Shown piece by piece: positions 43,741 through 51,707 of a DNA stretch of 64,000 nucleotides. The notes beneath the pieces were generated by a model. The model saw only the letters and a program-made list of their open reading frames with translations. It searched no databases and was not told where the DNA came from. Numbering within the stretch: the first letter of the stretch is position 1; each line of letters starts with the position of its first letter. Source of the DNA: Hymenobacter sediminicola (lineage in GTDB: Bacteria > Bacteroidota > Bacteroidia > Cytophagales > Hymenobacteraceae); contig NZ_CP060202.1 of the NCBI RefSeq assembly GCF_014250515.1, positions 1,113,001 to 1,177,000 of the forward strand. The letters are read 5' to 3'. The position numbers and the translations under genes are program-made.

Positions 43741-45369
43741 ATGAACCTCGAATTCAACAAAAACGAAGACAGCATTAAGCAACTCAACTTTCAGCTAAAA
43801 AAGCGGCTGGAAAAAGTGCAGCTCGGCGGCGGCGAGAAGCGCATTGCGGCGCACAAAGCCAAAGGCAAGCTCACGGCTCGGGAGCGTATTGAGTACCTGC
43901 TCGACAAGGACTCGGAAACCGTGGAAATCGGGGCGTTTGCGGGGGAGGGGATGTACCAGGAGGAAGGCGGCTGCCCCGGCGGCGGTGTGGTAGTGGTCAT
44001 TGGCTGGGTGCAGGGCCGGCAGTGCGTGGTAGTCGCCAACGACGCCACCGTGAAGGCCGGCGCCTGGTTCCCGATTACGGCCAAGAAGAACCTGCGGGCC
44101 CAGGAAATCAGCATCGAAAACAAGCTGCCCATTATTTATCTAGTCGATTCGGCGGGCGTGTACCTGCCCATGCAGGACGAAATCTTCCCCGATAAGGAGC
44201 ACTTCGGCCGCATCTTCCGCAACAACGCTGTGATGAGCAGCATGGGCATCGTGCAGCTGGCCGCCATCATGGGCCCGTGCGTGGCCGGCGGGGCCTACCT
44301 GCCGATCATGAGCGACGAGGCCATGATTGTGGACGGCACCGGCTCGGTGTTCCTGGCGGGGTCCTACTTGGTGAAGTCGGCCATCGGCGAATCCATCGAC
44401 AACGAGACGCTGGGCGGCGCTACCACGCACTCCGAAATTTCGGGCGTCACGGACTACAAGTTTGCCACCGACGAGGAGTGCCTGGAGCACATCCGCAACA
44501 TCTTCGACAAGCTGGGCGGCCACGCCACAGCCGGCTTCTCGCGCAAAACGCCCGCCGCCCCTAAGGAAAACCCGGCCGAAATCCTGGGCCTATTGCCCGC
44601 CGACCGCGCCAAGCCCTACGACATGATGGACATCATCAAGCGGCTGGTCGATGATTCGGAGTTTGAGCCTTACAAGGACCTCTACGGCCAGACGCTGCTC
44701 TGTGGCCTCGCCCGCATCGATGGCTGGGCCGTGGGCATCGTGGCCAACCAGCGCAAAATCGTGAAGACCAAGAAGGGCGCTATGCAGATGGGCGGCGTCA
44801 TCTACTCCGACTCGGCCGACAAGGCGGCGCGCTTCATCATGAACTGCAACCAGAAGCGCATCCCGCTGGTGTTCCTGCACGACGTGTCGGGCTTCATGGT
44901 GGGCTCGCAGAGTGAGCACGGCGGCATCATCAAGGACGGCGCCAAGATGGTGAATGCCATGGCCAACTCCGTGGTGCCCAAGTTCTCGGTGGTCATTGGC
45001 AACAGCTACGGCGCCGGCAACTACGCCATGTGCGGCAAAGCTTACGACCCGCGCCTCATCGTGGCCTGGCCTACGGCCCAGCTGGCCGTGATGAGCGGGG
45101 CCGCCGCTGCCAACACGCTCCTCCAGATTCAGGTAGCCTCGCTGAAAGCCAAAGGCGAAGTCATCACGCCCGAAGCCGAGAAGGAGCTGCTGGACCGCAT
45201 CAAAGCCCGCTACGACGAGCAGCTCTCGCCCTACTACGCCGCGGCCCGCCTCTGGGTGGATGCCATTATCGACCCGCTGGAAACCCGCAAAGTCATTTCC
45301 CAGGGCATCAGCATGGCCAACCACGCGCCCATTGAAAAGGCGTACAACGTGGGCGTAATTCAGGTATGA
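43741..45369 (+). CDS. Acyl-CoA carboxylase carboxyltransferase beta subunit
   Basis: 542 residues from the ATG at 43741 (the frame is open further back, but that start is unsupported). Carboxyltransferase of a biotin-dependent acyl-CoA carboxylase (propionyl- or methylcrotonyl-CoA type). Core motifs: ARERIEYLLDKDSETVEIG, YQEEGGCPGGGVVVVIGWVQGRQCVVVANDATVKAG, IYLVDSAGVYLPMQDEIFP, GPCVAGGAYLPIMSDEAMIV, GIVANQRKIV and NSYGAGNYAMCGKAYDPRLIVAWPTAQLAVMSG. The biotin-carrying subunit is not in the window. With MeaB at 60346 this suggests propionate or branched-chain metabolism (inference). Confidence 0.94.
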   Translation: MNLEFNKNEDSIKQLNFQLKKRLEKVQLGGGEKRIAAHKAKGKLTARERIEYLLDKDSETVEIGAFAGEGMYQEEGGCPGGGVVVVIGWVQGRQCVVVANDATVKAGAWFPITAKKNLRAQEISIENKLPIIYLVDSAGVYLPMQDEIFPDKEHFGRIFRNNAVMSSMGIVQLAAIMGPCVAGGAYLPIMSDEAMIVDGTGSVFLAGSYLVKSAIGESIDNETLGGATTHSEISGVTDYKFATDEECLEHIRNIFDKLGGHATAGFSRKTPAAPKENPAEILGLLPADRAKPYDMMDIIKRLVDDSEFEPYKDLYGQTLLCGLARIDGWAVGIVANQRKIVKTKKGAMQMGGVIYSDSADKAARFIMNCNQKRIPLVFLHDVSGFMVGSQSEHGGIIKDGAKMVNAMANSVVPKFSVVIGNSYGAGNYAMCGKAYDPRLIVAWPTAQLAVMSGAAAANTLLQIQVASLKAKGEVITPEAEKELLDRIKARYDEQLSPYYAAARLWVDAIIDPLETRKVISQGISMANHAPIEKAYNVGVIQV

Positions 45370-45392
45370 GTGGCCTAAGAAATTAAAGCCTG

Positions 45393-45968
45393 ATGATAAC
45401 CATCGACCAATCCCAGTTCCTTACGAACCTGCGGTCAACTCAAGCTTATTGTCAACATCAGCTAGAGCAGAAAGAAAAAGTTGAATGGACTGGGTTGCGA
45501 AGCACGATTAATCCGGTTTGTAAGGACGGTGAATGGTTCGCTCATATGCCGGGTCCCATTGATGAGAAGCCAATTCCTTGGGCTGAATGGAACAAGAAAT
45601 CGGACCCTTATCTGCATGATTCTTTTGTCACACTATTCTGTAGGCAACTTGAATTCAAAAATACTGTGTCCGGCAAACTGAGTTATAGTGATGTTTTTCG
45701 GGGGAAAATACTTGTCGTAGAGCATGGGCAAAACATACCTGATGGTGCTACTGAGCCAGAAACGAGTGGATTTTTTGATGAATGGGATTTGCCTCCAATC
45801 GATACGTGGTTTTATAACACATACAGTGAGCCTAATGGAGGGATTCTCTTCGCATGGATTCCCGAAAAATTTGTTGAGTTAACTGATAAAGCCATCGATA
45901 TTCAATTTCTGAATATTCTCCACTGGTTTGAAAAACCGAGTAGTTGGAATGAATCGGTCATTATTTAG
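45393..45968 (+). CDS. Orphan AT-richer protein of unknown function
   Basis: 191 residues. The base composition is visibly AT-richer than its neighbours, suggesting acquisition by transfer. No signal peptide or recognised domain; Trp/Phe-rich, with stretches LVVEHGQNIPDG and FNYTYSEPNGGILFAWIPE-like (TWFYNTYSEPNGGILFAWIP). Such orphan proteins next to toxin remnants can be immunity proteins, but this is only a guess. It ends 13 bases before a zeta-toxin-like remnant. Confidence 0.62.
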   Translation: MITIDQSQFLTNLRSTQAYCQHQLEQKEKVEWTGLRSTINPVCKDGEWFAHMPGPIDEKPIPWAEWNKKSDPYLHDSFVTLFCRQLEFKNTVSGKLSYSDVFRGKILVVEHGQNIPDGATEPETSGFFDEWDLPPIDTWFYNTYSEPNGGILFAWIPEKFVELTDKAIDIQFLNILHWFEKPSSWNESVII

Positions 45969-45980
45969 CATCAGTTCTCA

Positions 45981-46138
45981 AAAACCCTCTACTTTCTGAC
46001 TGACCGGCTGCAACGGGGCAGGTAAAATCACCGCCGCCTACGCACTGCTGTCGGGGCTGCCGCGAATCCGTGAATGCCGATGAAATTGTGTGGGGCTTCG
46101 TATCGTTTCAGCCCGAGACGGTGAGCATGCAGGCCTGA
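45981..46138 (+). pseudogene. Zeta-toxin-like kinase remnant (frameshifted)
   Basis: Fragments of one P-loop kinase frame: TLYFLT (45984-46001), then TGCNGAGKITAAYALL, and VNADEIVWGFVSFQPETVSMQA further on. The Walker-type motif GCNGAGK and the downstream VNADE...FxPE...Q layout match zeta-toxin/UDP-N-acetylglucosamine kinase-like ATPases. A 4-bp tandem duplication (CTGACTGA) breaks the frame just before the P-loop, GKTT has become GKIT, another shift precedes VNADE, and a TGA ends it. Only the N-terminal part survives; the rest runs into a repeat. Confidence 0.72.
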
Positions 46139-46146
46139 ACGGTGTA

Positions 46147-46220
46147 GAGACGCGTAGTCGCGTCTCGTCGTTGAACGACCGGCACCGCGCCCGTTAAACA
46201 ACCTCAGCAACGACGAGACG
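46147..46220. repeat. REP-like composite inverted repeat (GAGACGCG family)
   Basis: Hairpin 1: GAGACGCG-TAGT-CGCGTCTC (46147-46166). Arms of a larger hairpin: CGTCTCGTCGTTG (46161-46173) and CAACGACGAGACG (46208-46220). This wording (GTAGAGACGCG...) is that of a dispersed repeat in Bacteroidota and some cyanobacteria. Confidence 0.75.
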
Positions 46221-46298
46221 CTATAACTCGGTCCGCCGCTACCACTTGGTACGGCGGGCCGTTGCGTTTGCGGGCGGGCCAGTTCCGGTGAGAAAGAG

Positions 46299-46443
46299 GC
46301 CGGATACGATTACATTGGAGCTCATTCCCATGGGAAGTGGCCGGATATATTTATTTTCAAGCACTTCCCCACAGGAAGTGTCTGGATACAATTGTTTCGG
46401 AGCACTTCCGCAGTGGAAGTGCCCGGATGCAGTTGTTTTTGCT
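46299..46443 (+). repeat. 41-bp tandem repeat array with a hairpin in each unit
   Basis: Units at 46321-46361, 46362-46402 and 46403-46443 are each exactly 41 bases; a partial, more degenerate unit precedes (46299-46320). Consensus: CACTTCC-N5/6-GGAAGTG, then a CCGGATACAATTG-like box and T-rich/GAG end. Each unit can fold through its CACTTCC/GGAAGTG arms. It ends 41 bases before the DinB-family ATG. Confidence 0.85.
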
Positions 46444-46483
46444 CACTTCTTACCGGTAACTGTAGCCGCTGGCTTCTTTCCTC

Positions 46484-47056
46484 ATGGATACCGACTACCT
46501 CACCAGCGCCCGCAAGCAGTTTGAATACTACAAGCTGCTCGGCGACCAGACCTTTGCCCAACTGCCCGACGAGGCCCTGTTTTGGCAGCCCAACGCCGAA
46601 AGCAACAGCGTGGCCACCATCGTGAAGCATTTGTGGGGCAACATGCTTTCCCGCTGGACCGACTTCCTGACCACCGACGGCGAGAAGCCCTGGCGGCAGC
46701 GCGAGGCTGAGTTCGACAACGACCTGGGCACCCGGGCCGAGGTGCTGGCGCGCTGGGAAGCGGGCTGGAGCTGCTTGCTGGCGGCGCTTGACTCGCTTAC
46801 TCCTAACAACTGGGACCAGCCGGTGTACATCCGCAATCAGGGGCACACCGTCACGGAGGCCATCAACCGGCAGCTGGCGCACTACCCGTACCACGTGGGG
46901 CAGATTGTGTATATCGGGAAGCTGGTGCAGGCGGGGCAATGGCAGTCGTTGTCGATTCCGCGCGGAAATTCAGCCGCTTACAACGCCGAGAAGTTTGCGC
47001 AGGAGCCGCACCGGGCGCATTTCACCGACGAATATCTGGGACCACCCAAGCAATAG
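46484..47056 (+). CDS. DinB-superfamily (DUF1572-like) protein
   Basis: 190 residues forming a four-helix bundle with the metal-binding His pattern of the DinB/YfiT superfamily: VKHLWGNM (His about 48) and INRQLAHYPYHVGQIVYIGKL (two histidines about residues 130-135). Family members are metal-dependent, often thiol transferases such as bacillithiol transferases; the substrate here is unknown. Start ATG 46484. It follows directly after the 41-bp repeat array, which may lie in its promoter or leader. Confidence 0.85.
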   Translation: MDTDYLTSARKQFEYYKLLGDQTFAQLPDEALFWQPNAESNSVATIVKHLWGNMLSRWTDFLTTDGEKPWRQREAEFDNDLGTRAEVLARWEAGWSCLLAALDSLTPNNWDQPVYIRNQGHTVTEAINRQLAHYPYHVGQIVYIGKLVQAGQWQSLSIPRGNSAAYNAEKFAQEPHRAHFTDEYLGPPKQ

Positions 47057-47306
47057 CAGTATACCTGTCTTCGGCAGTTATGGTCGCTGCCACAACAAAA
47101 AAAGTCCCGGCCACCCGCCGGGACTTTCTGCGCCAGCAACTGCTACCCACCCATGTTCGTGTAGCACTTTACTTGCCCCAAAGGTCTGGCTGGCGCATGA
47201 CCTACGTGTTGCCGGTAGATTATGCTTGTATGAGGCCCTTGGTGGCGGTGCGCGTCGTCCGTACCGGTAGTAGGATCGTATAGCCTTCGGACTTAACCTG
47301 AAGACG
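47057..47306. other. Gap before poxB
   Basis: About 250 bases holding only the minus-strand-oriented hairpin at 47096-47128. Reading frames here give no recognisable protein, and no promoter with a good consensus was found. Confidence 0.4.
47096..47128 (-). terminator. Hairpin with T run on the minus strand
   Basis: AAAAAAAGTCCCGG and CCGGGACTTT (47096-47128): on the minus strand it has a T run, although both flanking genes are on the plus strand. It may end antisense transcription. Confidence 0.55.
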
Positions 47307-49034
47307 ATGGCGAAGAAGACCGTTTCTGAAATAGTAGTAGATACCCTTGTGGCGGCCGGCGTCACACGGGTGTATGGCGTGGTGGGCGACTCGCTCAACG
47401 GCATCACCGAAGAAATCCGGAAGCGGGACGGCATTGAGTGGATACACGTGCGCAACGAAGAAGCCGGCGCGTTTGCGGCCGGCGCCGAAGCGCACCTGAC
47501 GGGCACGCTGGCCGTGTGTGCCGGTAGCTGTGGCCCCGGCAACACGCACCTGCTCAACGGCCTTTACGACTGCCACCGCAGCCGCGTGCCGGTGCTGGCC
47601 ATTGCGGCCCAGATTCCGAGCATCGAAATCGGGACGCAGTATTTCCAGGAAACCCACCCCGAAAACACGTTTAAGGAGTGTAGCGCCTACTGTGAGCTGA
47701 TTGGTATAGCCGACCAGGCCGTGCGCACTACTGAAATAGCCATCCAGACTGCCCTGACGCAGCGCGGCGTGGCCGTGCTAGTCATTCCCGGCGACATTAG
47801 CCACGAAAAAGCCGAAGCTCCAGCGCCGCGCCTGCCCGTACTCCGCAGCCGCCCCACGTTGGTGCCCGCCATCGAAGACCTGCGGGCCGCTGCCGACTTG
47901 CTCAACACCTGTTCCCGCGTCACGATTATGGCCGGGGCAGGCTGCGCCGGTGCCCACCCCGAGCTGCTGCAGGTGGCCGAAATACTGGGCGCGCCCGTGG
48001 TGCATGCCCTGCGCGGCAAAGAATACGTGGAGCCAAACAACCCGTATGATGTGGGCATGAGCGGCCTGCTGGGCTTCACCTCCGGCTACCATGCCCTGAT
48101 GGACGCCGACGCCCTGCTCATGCTGGGCACCGACTTCCCGTACACCCAGTTTCTGCCGCAGGAAGCCCGCAATGTGCAGATTGATGTGCGGGGTGAGCAC
48201 ATTGGCCGGCGGGCCCGCATCGAAGTAGGGCTGGTCGGTGACGTGGCGGCCACTCTTCAAGCGCTGCTGCCGCTGCTCAACCACAAGCGCGACCGGGCTC
48301 ATTTGGAGAAGGCACAGGAAAACTACCGCGAGGCCCGTCAGGACCTAGACGAGCTAGCCACCGGCGAGGCCGGCGACACCAGTATGCACCCGCAGTACGT
48401 GGCCCGGTTGCTGAACGAGCAGGCCGCCGAAGACGCCATTTTCACCTGCGACGTGGGCACACCCACTATCTGGGCAGCGCGCTACCTGCGCTTCAACGGC
48501 AAGCGCCGCCTGATTGGCTCCTTTAACCACGGCAGCATGGCCAATGCCATGCCCCAAGCGCTGGGCGCGCAGCTCACATATCCGGGCCGGCAGGTAGTAG
48601 CCCTAGCTGGCGACGGAGGCTTTGCTATGCTGATGGGCGAACTGCTGACGCTGAAACAGCTGAAAACGCCCGTCAAAATCGTCATCTTCAACAACAACAG
48701 CCTCGGGTTTGTAGAGCTGGAAATGAAGGCGGCCGGCATTCTGGAATACGGCACCGAGCTGGAAAACCCCAACTTCGCGGCCCTCGCTGAAGCGGCCGGT
48801 GTGCGCGGCATCCGAGTAGCAGACCCCGCCGACCTGCCCCAGGCCATTGCCGACATGCTGGCCCACCCCGGCCCCGTGATTCTGGATGCCGTGGTGAAGC
48901 GTGCCGAGCTGTCGATGCCGCCCACCATTGAGGCGGCCCAGGTCAAAGGCTTCAGTCTCTACACCCTGAAAGCCATCATGAGCGGCCGCGGCGACGAAAT
49001 TCTGGAACTGGCCAAAACGAATCTGCTGCGGTAG
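47307..49034 (+). CDS. poxB: Thiamine-diphosphate-dependent pyruvate oxidase-like enzyme (PoxB)
   Basis: 575 residues. Close to E. coli PoxB (pyruvate:quinone oxidoreductase) in its whole layout: N-terminal ThDP PYR domain with the catalytic Glu in WIHVRNEEAGAFAAGAEAHLTG, the VCAGSCGPGNTHLLNGLYDCHRSRVPVLAIAAQIPS block, then an FAD-type middle domain and a C-terminal ThDP domain with GDGGFAMLMGEL...NNN (GDG-x-N motif), and an end GRGDEILELAKTNLLR like that of PoxB. It decarboxylates pyruvate to acetate and passes electrons to the quinone pool at the membrane. ATG at 47307. Confidence 0.93.
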   Translation: MAKKTVSEIVVDTLVAAGVTRVYGVVGDSLNGITEEIRKRDGIEWIHVRNEEAGAFAAGAEAHLTGTLAVCAGSCGPGNTHLLNGLYDCHRSRVPVLAIAAQIPSIEIGTQYFQETHPENTFKECSAYCELIGIADQAVRTTEIAIQTALTQRGVAVLVIPGDISHEKAEAPAPRLPVLRSRPTLVPAIEDLRAAADLLNTCSRVTIMAGAGCAGAHPELLQVAEILGAPVVHALRGKEYVEPNNPYDVGMSGLLGFTSGYHALMDADALLMLGTDFPYTQFLPQEARNVQIDVRGEHIGRRARIEVGLVGDVAATLQALLPLLNHKRDRAHLEKAQENYREARQDLDELATGEAGDTSMHPQYVARLLNEQAAEDAIFTCDVGTPTIWAARYLRFNGKRRLIGSFNHGSMANAMPQALGAQLTYPGRQVVALAGDGGFAMLMGELLTLKQLKTPVKIVIFNNNSLGFVELEMKAAGILEYGTELENPNFAALAEAAGVRGIRVADPADLPQAIADMLAHPGPVILDAVVKRAELSMPPTIEAAQVKGFSLYTLKAIMSGRGDEILELAKTNLLR

Positions 49035-49050
49035 CGAAGCTTCGCTTCTG

Positions 49051-49096
49051 ACCGTCATTCCTCTGCTTCGGCTCTGTCTATACTCGGAATGACGGT
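49051..49096 (+). terminator. Hairpin after poxB, related to the GTCATCC-type repeat
   Basis: ACCGTCATTCC and GGAATGACGGT, 11-bp arms, just after the poxB stop. Shares the GTCATTCC wording with the repeat downstream of rho. Confidence 0.6.
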
Positions 49097-49119
49097 TCAG
49101 AGGTATTGCAGATGTGGCA

Positions 49120-49155
49120 TTTGAACAATCTGGCCTGCTAAACGTGTTAGTTTTG
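49120..49155 (+). promoter_or_regulatory. Putative promoter of the SirB1-like gene
   Basis: TTTG (49120-49123) and TAGTTTTG (49148-49155) with 24 bases between, followed by the TTG start at 49231. The spacing is slightly long for the Bacteroidota consensus. Confidence 0.4.
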
Positions 49156-49230
49156 GGCAACCGGGGCCGGGAAACCGTGTCGGTTGCTTTTATTTGCTGA
49201 ACCTGACCTCCGTACGAAGCACCTCTTCTC

Positions 49231-50106
49231 TTGACCAACAAAGAAATCAAAGCCCTTATCTCCCTGCTCGACGACCCAGAAGTCGCGCCGCAGATTCAGG
49301 AGAGAATCCAGACGCTGGGCGAGAGTATCATTCCGTTTCTGGAAGAATCGTGGGAAGAAACCCTGGACCCGCAGCAGCAGCAGCGCCTCGAAGACCTGAT
49401 TCACCATCTGCAGTTTGAGGGGTTGCAGCAGCGCCTGCGCGTGTGGCGCGACTCGGGCGGCGAAAACCTGCTGGAAGGCATGTGGCTGCTGAACTCGTTT
49501 CAGTACCCCGATGCTGATTTGCAGAGCCTCAACCGCGCCATTGAGCAGCTGCGCTTCGAAGTCTGGACGCTGCTACGCCCCGAAATGCTGCCCACCGAGC
49601 AGGTGCAGGTGCTCAACCATGTGTTGTTTCGGGCGCATAAGTTTGCGGCCAACACCCAGAATTTCCACTCACCGGCTAACTCTATGCTGCACCGGGTGCT
49701 GGAAACCCGGCGTGGCAATCCGCTCACGCTGTGCGTGATTTATCTGTTGGTGGCCCAGCGCCTCAAGCTGCCCGTATTCGGCGTGAACCTGCCCAACCTG
49801 TTTGTGCTGACGTACCGCCCCGAAACTCCGCTGATTGAGTCCTTCTACATCAATTGCTACAACCGCGGACTCATTCTGACCCGCACCGACATCGAGCACT
49901 ACATCGCGCAGCTCAACCTGACCTCCAACGACATTTTCTACGAGCCCTGCTCGCACCTCGACATTCTGCGGCGGGCCCTGCGCAACCTGCAACTTAGTTT
50001 CGAGAAGCTGCAGGAACCCGCTAAAGCGGCTGAAGTGGCTCAATTGCTGACTATCCTCACCAACGAAGAGCAGCCTGCCACCGACGCTCCTGAAGGCGAA
50101 GAATAA
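49231..50106 (+). CDS. SirB1/transglutaminase-like family protein
   Basis: 291 residues. The N-terminal helical region (IQERIQTLGESIIPFLEESWEE) and the transglutaminase-like core (YPDADLQSLNRAIEQL... HSPANSMLHRVLETRRGNPLTLCVIYLLVAQRLKLPVFGVNLPNLFVLTYR) match SirB1-type proteins. The Cys-His-Asp triad typical of active transglutaminases is not clearly seen (LCVIYLL is the Cys region). Function unknown. Start TTG at 49231. A long perfect hairpin (50109-50174) follows the stop. Confidence 0.85.
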   Translation: MTNKEIKALISLLDDPEVAPQIQERIQTLGESIIPFLEESWEETLDPQQQQRLEDLIHHLQFEGLQQRLRVWRDSGGENLLEGMWLLNSFQYPDADLQSLNRAIEQLRFEVWTLLRPEMLPTEQVQVLNHVLFRAHKFAANTQNFHSPANSMLHRVLETRRGNPLTLCVIYLLVAQRLKLPVFGVNLPNLFVLTYRPETPLIESFYINCYNRGLILTRTDIEHYIAQLNLTSNDIFYEPCSHLDILRRALRNLQLSFEKLQEPAKAAEVAQLLTILTNEEQPATDAPEGEE

Positions 50107-50108
50107 GC

Positions 50109-50174
50109 GAATCATCTAACGTCAAACGGCCTTCCCACTGTGCAGTAGGAAGGCCGTTTGACGTTAGATGATTC
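50109..50174. terminator. 27-bp perfect-stem hairpin between convergent genes
   Basis: A 27-base arm starting GAATCATCTAACGTCAAACG pairs without mismatch with its reverse complement across a 12-base loop. Terminator-like in both directions, although the T tract is short. Confidence 0.8.
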
Positions 50175-50189
50175 GGAATGACAGGCGGC

Positions 50190-50798
50190 TTAGTTACGCT
50201 TGATGAGGCAGCCGGCGCCGCGCTTGTCTGCTACGCCAGCCGGTCGGCCGGCCAGCACGTTGTCGAGGGCCTGCTGCAGGTAGCGTTCCTTCACGTCGCC
50301 TTCCACCAGCGGGTTGTCGTCGATGGCTCCTTTATAGCGCACCGCAAAACCATCGGCGGCAGGTTGCAGCAATACCACTTCGGGCGTTTTGGTGGCGCCC
50401 AGCAGGCTGCTCACTTTTTGGCCTTCGTCGGTGAGCAAGGGTAGGTCGGCGGTGGCTTTGATTTTCAGCTTCTCGGCCTCGCCTAAGTCGGTGCTGGCTT
50501 CGAGGTTGATGGGCGCATTGATGAACATGAACTGCACACCCCGGCCATTGTACTGCGAGCTAAGCGCCGCCAAGCGGTTCTGGTACAGCTTGGAGTAAGC
50601 ACAGCTTGGGTTCAGAAACACCACCACTACGGCTTTGCTACCAGTATAGCTTTTCAAGGCCACATCAGCGTTGGCGCTGTTTTTCAGGCTGAAGTCGCTC
50701 ACGGTGCGGCTACCCTGGGCACGGGCCACGCCCACAGCGGCTACCGTGCAAAACAGCAGCGCCGCAGCGGCAATGATGGAAATTCGGCGAAGAGACAT
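50190..50798 (-). CDS. Exported redoxin-domain (peroxiredoxin-like) protein
   Basis: 202 residues from the ATG at 50798, with a signal peptide (MSLRRISIIAAAALLFCTVAAVGVARAQ). Thioredoxin-fold domain with a single Cys in the active-site turn, NPSCAYSKLY (CxxS, not CxxC). Sequence FLNPSC, MFINAP and VSSLLGATKTPEVVLLQP (cis-Pro). A C-terminal Cys in GAGCLIKRN could be the resolving residue. It probably reduces peroxides or thiols in the periplasm. Confidence 0.85.
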   Translation of the reverse strand: MSLRRISIIAAAALLFCTVAAVGVARAQGSRTVSDFSLKNSANADVALKSYTGSKAVVVVFLNPSCAYSKLYQNRLAALSSQYNGRGVQFMFINAPINLEASTDLGEAEKLKIKATADLPLLTDEGQKVSSLLGATKTPEVVLLQPAADGFAVRYKGAIDDNPLVEGDVKERYLQQALDNVLAGRPAGVADKRGAGCLIKRN

Positions 50799-50880
50799 AG
50801 GAGGCGAAATGGTGAGTTGGTAAGCTGGTGGCTGTGTTGGATACGTGCTTGTCCGGCAAAACGTCAGACTCAGGGCCTTT

Positions 50881-51537
50881 CTAGCCACCTGTTTCACTGA
50901 TGGTGTAAGTTAGGATGTAATCGGGAGCTGGGCGCTGATAATGGATCTGGTGTTGGCTGCGGAAGTTTTCTAGGAGCAGGTGCCCCGTCAACACACCTGC
51001 CTCCCGCAACCCAAACGGGTCGAGCACAATTTGCTCCTTAAACACCAGGCCCCGGCGGCTATGCAGCTTGTAGAGTGTTTCTTTGGCACTCCAGTATAAG
51101 CTGTGCTTCACTGCTTCGCTGCCGGCGTCGGCCCGTTCGGCTTCCGATAGAAACCGCGGCGCCAACTTTTGCGCTTTGGGTCTTACCAATTCAATATCTG
51201 TGCCAACGGCTGCGCCCCGCGCTACCACAGCTGCCACCCACTCGCCGGAGTGCGACAACGACACGCCCAATTCTGGCAGCTGCTCGAAGAACGGACGGCC
51301 ATTAGCGTCGTTGCTGAGGGTAGCTGGTATATCGGTCAGCTCCTGTAGCAGGCGGTGGGCCAGCACGCGGCCCGCCAGCCACTGGCGGGTGCGGGTTTCG
51401 TCGCGGCCATAGGGGAAGCGGGCGGTGTAGTGCAGCAAGTCCGGCAGCAGAGGCCACAGTGCCTCAATTGGCTCCGTGAGCTGCCACAGGCCCAGCAACG
51501 CCTGGCTGGAAATAGGAGAGAGGGAATGAAGCGGCAA
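50881..51537 (-). CDS. 4'-phosphopantetheinyl transferase (Sfp-type)
   Basis: About 218 residues from the TTG at 51537. Attaches the phosphopantetheine arm of CoA to carrier proteins. The Sfp/AcpS-type metal and CoA motifs are visible: AVGTDIELVRP and LYWSAKETLYKLHSR, preceded by GVSLSHSGEWVAAVV. The frame is open to 51666 (GTG), but a -7-type box (TACCTTTA, minus strand, 51563-51570) lies inside that extension, so the TTG at 51537 (PLHSLSPISSQALLGLWQLTEP) is preferred. The 3' end overlaps the unused N-terminal extension of the redoxin gene only. Confidence 0.88.
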   Translation of the reverse strand: MPLHSLSPISSQALLGLWQLTEPIEALWPLLPDLLHYTARFPYGRDETRTRQWLAGRVLAHRLLQELTDIPATLSNDANGRPFFEQLPELGVSLSHSGEWVAAVVARGAAVGTDIELVRPKAQKLAPRFLSEAERADAGSEAVKHSLYWSAKETLYKLHSRRGLVFKEQIVLDPFGLREAGVLTGHLLLENFRSQHQIHYQRPAPDYILTYTISETGG

Positions 51538-51562
51538 AGCCAGAGTCGGTAGTGTGTATGGA

Positions 51563-51570
51563 TAAAGGTA
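51563..51570 (-). promoter_or_regulatory. Putative -7 box of the PPTase gene
   Basis: TACCTTTA on the minus strand, 26 bases before the TTG start at 51537. Supports that start. Confidence 0.4.
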
Positions 51571-51678
51571 GCGCGCTGCCGGCGCTTGCGCCGAACTTGA
51601 GAGGGGTAAAGCAAACAGTTTTGGATAAACACACGGCCTGAATAAGATTCTTCCCAAGCGGCGCACAGCAGCTACTGC

Positions 51679-51686
51679 TACCTTTG
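51679..51686 (+). promoter_or_regulatory. -7 box of the WD40 gene
   Basis: TACCTTTG, a perfect match to TAnnTTTG, 22 bases before the ATG at 51708; leaves a very short leader. Confidence 0.55.
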
Positions 51687-51707
51687 CCGCTCTAGATTTA
51701 TTTTTCC

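Noticed and set aside
45969..46030. Functional zeta toxin gene
   Set aside because: The frame is broken before the P-loop and again after it; no complete kinase domain can be assembled.
46299..46443. CRISPR array
   Set aside because: The repeats are contiguous, of 41 bases, and diverge from each other; there are no spacers of constant length and no cas genes in the window.
46939..47283. 114-residue ORF between the DinB-type gene and poxB
   Set aside because: It starts inside the DinB frame and runs through a hairpin; the translation has no recognisable features.
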